Below, one piece after another: positions 36,130 through 42,900 of a stretch of DNA of 64,000 bases (positions within the stretch are counted from its first letter, which is position 1; every line of letters starts with the position of its first letter). Origin of the DNA: Microglena sp. YARC (Eukaryota; Chlorophyta; Chlorophyceae; Chlamydomonadales; Chlamydomonadaceae); NCBI GenBank assembly GCA_022414725.1, contig JAJSRW010000309.1, positions 1 through 64,000 of the forward strand. Direction: 5' to 3'. The notes beneath the pieces were generated by a model that was not told the DNA's origin, searched no databases, and saw only the letters and a program-made list of their open reading frames with translations. The position numbers were made by a program, and so were the translations under genes.

Positions 36130-36248
36130 GGCTAAACTAGTCAGAAATGGCCCCTCGAAGCCCCCGGGCTCCGCGCTTCGCGCTACATGGGGGTTGAGGG
36201 CAGCGCGTCGCACGGGGGGCGCACCGAGTCGCTTAATTTGCGACGCGT
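36130..36248. repeat. Dispersed repeat R1, copy 2
   Basis: Same orientation and same end words as copy 1 at 31797-31908 (GGCTAAACTAGTCAGAAATG, GGCAGCGCGTCGCAC, TTTGCGACGCG). It contains a perfect 9-bp inverted repeat CGCGTCGCA/TGCGACGCG with a loop of about 29 bases. The plus strand reads AKLVRNGPSKPPGSALRA in one frame, matching the frame seen in copy 1. I interpret it as a short interspersed repeat rather than a gene. Confidence 0.6.
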
Positions 36249-36311
36249 CATGCACACAAATAGCGATTGCCACTGCATTATCCTCACAGATATCATAAAT
36301 TCATAATCTTT

Positions 36312-36362
36312 CCGACTGATGGACTTGATGGCGTCCTGGGCTGTCATGATGGCCTCCACACC
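36312..36362 (-). pseudogene. Exon copy A of the tandem exon array, donor lost
   Basis: Last copy in transcription order. It reads VEAIMTAQDAIKSISR after an acceptor GAGGGTAG. At the position where copies B-D have CGG|TAAG or CG|GTAAG, this copy has CGGAAAG, so the GT donor is absent and the frame runs on as KDYEFMISVR. It could be a terminal exon or a decayed copy. Confidence 0.5.
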
Positions 36363-36437
36363 CTACCCTCGGGTGCTATACCATGAGACTCTGTCTTACC
36401 AACTATATCATTATCATCCAACACATGATGACCTTAC

Positions 36438-36487
36438 CGACTGATCGACTTGATGGTTTCCTGGGCTGCCATCATGGCCTCCACACA
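36438..36487 (-). CDS. Exon copy B of the tandem exon array
   Basis: 50-nt candidate exon: acceptor GGGGGCAG (AG at 36489-36488), body TGTGTGGAGGCCATGATGGC and onward, donor AGTCG|GTAAGG (GT at 36437-36436). It reads CVEAMMAAQETIKSISR; copy C has D where this one has E. The length is 3n+2, so adding one copy changes the downstream frame. The gene family cannot be told from 17 residues. Confidence 0.5.
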
Positions 36488-36582
36488 CTGCCCCCGGATG
36501 CCCTACCATGAGACTCAGTCCTACCGACAATATCATCATCTTACAGACTTTATAATTAGCATCCAACACATGATGACCTTAC

Positions 36583-36632
36583 CGACTGATCGACTTGATG
36601 GTGTCCTGGGCTGCCATCATGGCCTCCACACA
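36583..36632 (-). CDS. Exon copy C of the tandem exon array
   Basis: Second complete 50-nt copy with the same acceptor (GGGGGCAG, AG at 36634-36633) and donor (CG|GTAAGG, GT at 36582-36581), reading CVEAMMAAQDTIKSISR. The intron to copy B is 95 nt (36582-36488), begins GTAAGG, ends GGGGGCAG, and holds TGCTAATTA as a branch-point-like word. The repeat period between B and C is about 145 bp, exon plus intron. Confidence 0.5.
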
Positions 36633-36727
36633 CTGCCCCCGGATGCCCTACCATGAGACTCAGTCCTACCGACAATATCATCATCTTACAGACTTTATCA
36701 TTAGCATCTAACACATCATAATCTTAC

Positions 36728-36807
36728 CGACTCATCGACTTGATGGCGTGAGGTTGAGGGGGCCCGCCTGTTTGTTTGTACTGGGCTGTCATGATGGCCT
36801 CCACATC
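36728..36807 (-). pseudogene. Exon copy D, split by a 31-bp insertion
   Basis: First copy in transcription order. The acceptor is GGGGTAG (AG at 36809-36808) and the donor CGG|TAAG is intact (GT at 36727-36726), but 31 bp at 36750-36780 (from GAGGTTGAGG to TTTGTTTGTA) break the exon after codons for VEAIMTAQ. The insertion is not flanked by a GT..AG pair, so it is not a simple new intron. The copy is probably non-functional. Confidence 0.5.
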
Positions 36808-36839
36808 CTACCCCAGATGCTATACCACAAACAATACAC

Positions 36840-37292
36840 TAGCAGCATCCCATTGAAGTCTTTCAGCAGCAGTAGCAGCAGCGTCAACAACAACAACGAT
36901 TAAAACAGTGACAGCAACAGGAACAGCAACAGGAGTAGCAGCTGCAGCAACAACAACAGCAGCAGCAGCAGGAACGGCAACAGCAGGAATAGGAACAGAA
37001 GCAGCAGGAGCAGGAATAGCAACATCAGCAACAGGAACAGGAACAGGAACAGGAACAGCAGCAGCAGCAGCAGCGACAGGAACAGTAGCAGCAGCAACAG
37101 CAGCAACAGCAACAGGAACAGCAGCAGCATGAACAGCAGCAGCAGCACAATTCACCTGAGCAGATCCATCAACGTGCGGTGGAGGCAACAACAACAATAA
37201 CAACAACAACAACAACGACGATTACAGCAGTGACAGCAACAGGAACAGCAACAGCGACAGGAACAGCAACAGCAGATCCTGGTCTTGACACT

Positions 37293-37330
<38 letters not shown>

Positions 37331-37504
37331 CAGGAGCAGGAGCAGCAGCAGCAACACAATTCACCTGAGCAGATCCATCAACGTGCAGTGGAGGCAACAA
37401 CAACAACAACAACAACAACAACAACGATTACAGCAGTGACAGCAACAGGAACAGCAGCAGCGACAGGGACAGCAACAGCAGGTCCTGGCCCTGGCACAAA
37501 CACT

Positions 37505-37541
<37 letters not shown>

Positions 37542-37545
37542 CAAT
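36840..37545. repeat. CAG/CAA array with two partial copies of exon E2's 3' end
   Basis: Mixed CAG, CAA, ACAGGAACAG and GGAGCAGGAG repeats. Partial E2 ends with donors lie at 37156-37186 and 37365-37395 (minus strand LHRTLMDLLR and LHCTLMDLLR followed by GTGAATTGTG). The stretches between copies share GCAACAACAACAA, CGATTACAGCAGTGACAGCA and GGTCCTGG..CTGGCACAAACACTAG. In minus-strand terms the array is the intron downstream of E2, expanded from the donor outward. Confidence 0.8.
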
Positions 37546-37549
37546 TCAC

Positions 37550-37599
37550 CTGAGCAGATCCATCAATGTGCGGTAGAGGCCCTGGCGCGCAGCAATGTC
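37550..37599 (-). CDS. Candidate exon E2, 50 nt
   Basis: The acceptor CACTGCAG (AG at 37601-37600) and donor GCTCAG|GTGAAT (GT at 37549-37548) bound 50 nt reading DIAARQGLYRTLMDLL plus two bases of the next codon. E1 ends in phase 0 on CAG, so splicing gives NDSLQ followed by DIAARQG in frame. The bases just before the acceptor also read HNDALQ, echoing the end of E1. The pattern LLRNDSLQ-DIAARQGLYRTLMDLLR recalls a helical segment of BIRC6-like E2 enzymes, from memory and unverified. Three partial copies of its donor end lie downstream. Confidence 0.5.
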
Positions 37600-37639
37600 C
37601 TGCAGTGCGTCATTGTGGAATTTACATAATAAGTTACAT

Positions 37640-38165
37640 TAGGACTGTTTTGGGGGCCTGGGAGTTAATCATGTATGTCAGTTGTGAGCCTGAAAGTTAG
37701 TCATGTATGTGAGTTTTGGGAGCCTGGGTTTTGGGGGCCTGGAAGTGAATCGTGTATGTGAGTTGTGAGCCTGAAAGTAAGTCATGTATGTGAGTTTTGG
37801 GAGCCTGGGTTTGAGGGGCCTGGGAGTTAATCATGTATGAGAGCTGTGAGCCTGAAAGTAAGTCATGTATGTGAGTTTTGGGAGCCTGGGTTTTGGGAGC
37901 CTGGAAGTGAATCGCGTATGTAAGTTGTGAGCCTGAAAGTTAGTCATGTATGTGAGTGTTGGGAGCCTGAGTTTTGGGGGCCTGGGAGTTAATCATGTAT
38001 GAGAGCTGTGAGCCTGAAAGTAAGTCATGTATGTGAGTTTTGGGAGCCTGGGTTTTGGGAGCCTGGAAGTGAATCGTGTATGTAAGTTGTGAGCCTGAAA
38101 GTTAGTCATGTATGTGAGTGTTGGGAGCCTGAGTTTTGGGAGCCTGGGAGTGAATCGTGTATGTG
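37640..38165. repeat. 81-bp higher-order minisatellite
   Basis: GAGCCTGAAAG starts at 37686, 37767, 37848, 37929, 38010 and 38091, exactly 81 bp apart. Each unit is made of three related sub-blocks around GAGCCTG and (A/G)TCATGTATG or ATCGTGTATG. Differences between units are substitutions only. The array is bracketed by near-identical copies of GATGTCCTGCAGTGCGTCAT (37594-37613, with A for the first G, and 38173-38192). Confidence 0.9.
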
Positions 38166-38172
38166 AGCAGTG

Positions 38173-38200
38173 ATGTCCTGCAGTGCGTCATTGTGGAATC
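38173..38200 (-). pseudogene. Duplicate of the E2 acceptor
   Basis: On the minus strand this reads ATTCCACAATGACGCACTGC then AG|GACATCACTGC. It is the E2 acceptor and the first bases of E2, after which the sequence runs into the 81-bp minisatellite. The minisatellite therefore sits between two copies of the E2 5' boundary. Confidence 0.6.
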
Positions 38201-38208
38201 TTGACTCG

Positions 38209-38540
38209 GTGATAAAATGAAACAGTGATGGAAGGAAACGGTGATGAAAGGAAATGCTAGATGAAACAGTGGTGGAAGGAAACGGTGATGAAAGGAAATG
38301 CTAGATGATACGGTGATGAAAGGAAATGCTAGATGAAACAGTGGTGGAAGGAAACGGTGATGAAAGGAAATGCTAGATGATACGGTGATGAAAGGAAAAG
38401 CTAGATGATACGGTGATGAAAGGAAATGCTAGATGATACGGTGATGAAAGGAAAAGCTAGATGATACGGTGATGAAAGGAAAAGCTAGATGATACGGTGA
38501 TGAAAGGAAAAGCTAGATGATACGGTGATAGCAGGAAATT
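38209..38540. repeat. 28-bp minisatellite
   Basis: About eleven copies of CGGTGATGAAAGGAAA(A/T)GCT followed by AGATGATA or AGATGAAA, with a few longer units containing CAGTGGTGGAAGGAAA. Worn copies recur at 38700-38795. Confidence 0.9.
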
Positions 38541-38700
38541 ATAGATAAACAGAGTTGATCATAGATAAAATCATAGATAAACAGAGTTGATGTAAACAGA
38601 GTTGATCATAGATAAAATCATAGATAAACAGAGTTGATGTAAACAGAGTTGATCATAAATAAAATCATAGATAAACAGAGTTGATGTAAGGAAACGATGA
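38541..38700. repeat. AAACAGAGTTGAT minisatellite
   Basis: About three copies of a 47-bp unit made of AAACAGAGTTGATGTAAACA and GAGTTGATCATAGATAAAAT plus CATAGAT. It directly follows the 28-bp minisatellite and appears to grow out of it through GATAGCAGGAAATTATAGAT. Confidence 0.85.
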
Positions 38701-38813
38701 TGAAAATAAACAGTGATGAAACAGTAATGAAAGGAAATGCTAGATGAAATGGTGATGAAAGAAAACGGTGAAGAAACAGTGGTGAAAGGAAATGCTACAT
38801 CTCACAAGCTAAC

Positions 38814-38887
38814 CTGAAGGGAGTCGTTACAAAGCAGCATGTGCAGCAGATAAGGCAGCGCGGAGCATAACACCAGGGCCACAATGG
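38814..38887 (-). pseudogene. Partial duplicate of the 3' end of exon E1
   Basis: It reads [20 protein letters not shown] then DSLQ, with a donor CTTCAG|GTTAGC (GT at 38813-38812). E1 has YVLHMLLRN here and the donor CTTCAG|GTATAT. The first half of the exon is missing and no clear acceptor precedes it. The (TA)n array and the MITE lie between this copy and E1. Confidence 0.6.
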
Positions 38888-38910
38888 TACAGTACAATGA
38901 AAAAAAAATG

Positions 38911-38912
<2 letters not shown>

Positions 38913-38999
<87 letters not shown>
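38913..38999. repeat. (TA)n microsatellite, about 43 repeats
   Basis: A pure TA tract of about 87 bp directly abuts the left end of the MITE at 39001. A shorter TA tract (39460-39472) abuts the right end. Frames reading Tyr-Ile across it are artefacts. Confidence 0.95.
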
Positions 39000-39000
<1 letters not shown>

Positions 39001-39459
39001 GAGGGGGGGGCAAGAAAAAAGCTGCCGTACCGCACCTTCGCTTTGGATAGAGCCTATCCTCAAACTATATAAAAAGAAAAGTTTTTTTTTTTTTAGCCAA
39101 AAATAAAGTTGTACGAAAGTTAGAGGGGTCCAAAGTTTTTTTCAACCAAAGCGGCCCTAATCTTAACGTAGCGATAAATCACGTTTGGGTAACCCCATGA
39201 AAGATATAAGAGCATAACTGAAATGGGCTTTAAAAGATCTTTCTAATGACCCCCATTTTAGGGGGGTAGGGTGAGGTAATTGGGTTTTAGGAGGGTGGGG
39301 TGGGGTGGGGTGGGGGGGTGGTGGGGGGGGTAAAAAAAACTTTTAGCCAACTTTATTTTCCCCCTCTTTTTGTATGAAACTTCCACAATGCCAACTCCCA
39401 TCTGAATCGGACACCATATCGAAGGTGCGGTCCAAAATCTGTCTTTCTGCCCCCCCCTG
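39001..39459. mobile_element. Tc1/mariner-like MITE flanked by TA
   Basis: The left end (39001-39040, GAGGGGGGGGCAAG...CCGCACCTTCG) and the reverse complement of the right end (39459-39420, CAGGGGGGGGCAGAAAG...CCGCACCTTCG) match at about 30 of 40 positions, including the outer 11 of 12 and the inner 11. TA dinucleotides flank both ends, as expected for a TA target duplication. The 459-bp element has no transposase frame; inside are a T run (39081-39092), AAATAAAGTTG in inverted copies, and a GGGGT repeat (39289-39330). It sits in the intron after E1, 15 bp from the donor. Superfamily assignment rests on TA and the termini only. Confidence 0.6.
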
Positions 39460-39474
39460 TATATATATATATAC

Positions 39475-39685
39475 CTGAAGGGAGTCGTTACGAAGCAGCA
39501 TGTGCAGCACATAAGGCAGCGCGGAGCATAGCACCAGGGCCACAATGGCAAGCCGGGGCGGCTGCGGCTGCATCTGGTCCTGCTGCCCACCTCCAGGGAT
39601 GCCGCCCCCTCCGTGCCATGCTAGCTTGAGCGCTGCAGTGAGCCCTGCCAGCTGCTGCTGCACAATGGCGTCCTGCTTCTGCTGC
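39475..39685 (-). CDS. Candidate exon E1, Gln-rich then helical/hydrophobic
   Basis: The 211-nt exon lies between acceptor CCACTTAG (AG at 39687-39686) and donor CTTCAG|GTATAT (GT at 39474-39473). With one base carried in, the 70 codons read QQKQDAIVQQQLAGLTAALK, a Gly-rich linker (HGGGGIPGGGQQDQ), MQPQPPR, then [20 protein letters not shown] and RNDSLQ. The hydrophobic stretch could be a membrane segment but fits a packed helix better, given the continuation into E2 in phase. There is no start codon, so it is internal. Two partial copies of its 5' half lie upstream, the nearer with its own acceptor, and one copy of its 3' half lies downstream. Possible membership in BIRC6-like E2 enzymes is a guess. 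Confidence 0.5.
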
Positions 39686-39690
39686 CTAAG

Positions 39691-39760
39691 TGGGTGGTGG
39701 TGTGTGGGTGGTGGGTGGGTGAGTGGTCAGGTGGGTGGTGGTGGATATGGGTGGTGGTGG
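39691..39760. repeat. GGTGGTGTGTGGGTGG minisatellite, first block
   Basis: G/T-rich repeats (GTGGGTGGTGG, GGTGGGTGAGTGG) separate E1 from its first partial copy. On the minus strand they give the C/A-rich tract before the E1 acceptor. Confidence 0.8.
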
Positions 39761-39764
39761 GTGG

Positions 39765-39829
39765 CCAGCTAGCTTGAGCGCTGCAGTGAACCCTGCTAGC
39801 TGCTGCTGCACAATGGCGTCCTGCTTCTG
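39765..39829 (-). pseudogene. Partial duplicate of the 5' half of exon E1
   Basis: Preceded by acceptor CATTCAG (AG at 39831-39830), it reads QKQDAIVQQQLAGFTAALKL then AGHPP, diverging into the G/T-rich minisatellite where E1 continues with AWHGGGG. No donor is obvious. Confidence 0.55.
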
Positions 39830-39834
39830 CTGAA

Positions 39835-39932
39835 TGAGTGGGTGGTGGTGTGTGGGTGGTGGGTGGGTGGGTGTTCGTGTGCGTGGGTGAGTGGGCGGGT
39901 GGGTGGTGGTGGGTGTGTGTGGTGGTGGGTGG
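39835..39932. repeat. GGTGGTGTGTGGGTGG minisatellite, second block
   Basis: Same G/T-rich words as 39691-39760, slightly longer and with TTCGTGTGCGTGGGTG inserted. The two blocks and the exon pieces show that the duplicated unit was exon fragment plus minisatellite, about 150-170 bp. Confidence 0.8.
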
Positions 39933-39933
39933 C

Positions 39934-39976
39934 CTGCTAGCTTGAGCACTGCAGTAAGCCCTGCTAGCTCCTGCTT
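39934..39976 (-). pseudogene. Third partial copy of exon E1, at the edge of satellite B
   Basis: It reads KQELAGLTAVLKLAG, a shortened copy of QQLAGLTAALKLA. Its upstream side (to the right) is satellite B itself: the first satellite words, CCTTATGCACC, follow the copy at 39977 with no spacer. Confidence 0.55.
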
Positions 39977-42900
39977 CCTTATGCACCCCAACCCACCTTA
40001 TGCACCCTAACCCACCTTATGCACCCCAACCCACCTTATGCACCCTAACCCACCTTATGCACCCTAACCCACCTTATGCACCCTAACCCACCTTATGCAC
40101 CCTAACCCACCCTATGCACCCTAACCCACCTTATGCACCCTAACCCACCTTATGCACCCTAACCCACCTTATGCACCCTAACCCACCTTATGCACCCTAA
40201 CCCACCTTATGCACCCTAACCCACCTTATGCACCCTAACCCACCTTATGCACCCTAACCCACCTTATGCACCCTAACCCACCTTATGCACCTAACCCACC
40301 TTATGCACCCTAACCCACCTTATGCACCCTAACCCACCTTATGCACCCTAACCCACCTTATGCACCCTAACCCACCTTATGCACCCTAACCACACCTTAT
40401 GCACCCTAACCCACCTTATGCACCCTAACCCACCTTATGCACCCTAACCCACCTTATGCACCCTAACCCACCTTATGCACCCTAACCCACCTTATGCACC
40501 CTAACCCACCTTATGCACCCTAACCCACCTTATGCACCCTAACCCACCTTATGCACCCTAACCCACCTTATGCACCCTAACCCACCTTATGCACCCTAAC
40601 CCACCTTATGCACCCTAACCCACCTTATGCACCCTAACCCACCTTATGCACCCTAACCCACCTTATGCACCCTAACCCACCTTATGCACCCTAACCCACC
40701 TTATGCACCCTAACCCACCTTATGCACCCTAACCCACCTTATGCACCCTAACCCACCTTATGCACCCTAACCCACCTTTATGCACCCTAACCCACCTTAT
40801 GCACCCTAACCCACCTTATGCACCCTAACCCACCTTATGCACCCTAACCCTACCTTATGCACCCTAACCCACCTTATGCACCCTAACCCACCTTATGCAC
40901 CCTAACCCACCTTATGCACCCTAACCCACCTTATGCACCCTAACCCACCTTATGCACCCTAACCCACCTTATGCACCCTAACCCACCTTATGCACCCTAA
41001 CCCACCTTATGCACCCTAACCCACCTTATGCACCCTAACCCACCTTATGCACCCTAACCCACCTTATGCACCCTAACCCACCTTATGCACCCTAACCCAC
41101 CTTATGCACCCTAACCCACCTTATGCACCCTAACCCACCTTATGCACCCTAACCCACCTTATGCACCCTAACCCACCTTATGCACCCTAACCCACCTTAT
41201 GCACCCTAACCCACCTTATGCACCCTAACCCACCTTATGCACCCTAACCCACCTTATGCACCCTAACCCACCTTATGCACCCTAACCCACCTTATGCACC
41301 CTAACCCACCTTATGCACCCTAACCCACCTTATGCACCCTAACCCACCTTATGCACCCTAACCCACCTTATGCACCCTAACCCACCTTATGCACCCTAAC
41401 CCACCTTATGCACCCTAACCCACCTTATGCACCCTAACCCACCTTATGCACCCTAACCCACCTTATGCACCCTAACCCACCTTATGCACCCTAACCCACC
41501 TTATGCACCCTAACCCACCTTATGCACCCTAACCCACCTTATGCACCCTAACCCACCTTATGCACCCTAACCCACCTTATGCACCCTAACCCACCTTATG
41601 CACCCTAACCCACCTTATGCACCCTAACCCACCTTATGCACCCTAACCCACCTTATGCACCCTAACCCACCTTATGCACCCTAACCCACCTTATGCACCC
41701 TAACCCACCTTATGCACCCTAACCCACCTTATGCACCCTAACCCACCTTATGCACCCTAACCCACCTTATGCACCCTAACCCACCTTATGCACCCTAACC
41801 CACCTTATGCACCCTAACCCACCTTATGCACCCTAACCCACCTTATGCACCCTAACCCACCTTATGCACCCTAACCCACCTTATGCACCCTAACCCACCT
41901 TATGCACCCTAACCCACCTTATGCACCCTAACCCACCTTATGCACCCTAACCCACCTTATGCACCCTAACCCACCTTATGCACCCTAACCCACCTTATGC
42001 ACCCTAACCCACCTTATGCACCCTAACCCACCTTATGCACCCTAACCCACCTTATGCACCCTAACCCACCTTATGCACCCTAACCCACCTTATGCACCCT
42101 AACCCACCTTATGCACCCTAACCCACCTTATGCACCCTAACCCACCTTATGCACCCTAACCCACCTTATGCACCCTAACCCACCTTATGCACCCTAACCC
42201 ACCTTATGCACCCTAACCCACCTTATGCACCCTAACCCACCTTATGCACCCTAACCCACCTTATGCACCCTAACCCACCTTATGCACCCTAACCCACCTT
42301 ATGCACCCTAACCCACCTTATGCACCCTAACCCACCTTATGCACCCTAACCCACCTTATGCACCCTAACCCACCTTATGCACCCTAACCCACCTTATGCA
42401 CCCTAACCCACCTTATGCACCCTAACCCACCTTATGCACCCTAACCCACCTTATGCACCCTAACCCACCTTATGCACCCTAACCCACCTTATGCACCCTA
42501 ACCCACCTTATGCACCCTAACCCACCTTATGCACCCTAACCCACCTTATGCACCCTAACCCACCTTATGCACCCTAACCCACCTTATGCACCCTAACCCA
42601 CCTTATGCACCCTAACCCACCTTATGCACCCTAACCCACCTTATGCACCCTAACCCACCTTATGCACCCTAACCCACCTTATGCACCCTAACCCACCTTA
42701 TGCACCCTAACCCACCTTATGCAACCCTAACCCACCTTATGCACCCTAAACCCACCTTATGCACCCTAACCCACCTTATGCACCCTAACCCACCTTATGC
42801 ACCCTAACCCACCTTATGCACCCTAACCCACCTTATGCACCCTAACCCACCTTATGCACCCTAACCCACCTTATGCACCCTAACCCACCTTATGCACCCT

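Noticed and set aside
37640..38165. CRISPR-like array with 81-bp period
   Set aside because: The whole 81-bp unit is repeated, with no unique spacers, in a eukaryotic setting.
38884..39106. Tyr-Ile repeat proteins
   Set aside because: Direct translation of the (TA)n microsatellite.
39515..39560. Transmembrane segment in exon E1
   Set aside because: [20 protein letters not shown] is hydrophobic enough, but it continues in frame into a charged helical stretch in E2, and no other membrane features are seen; a buried helix is more likely.
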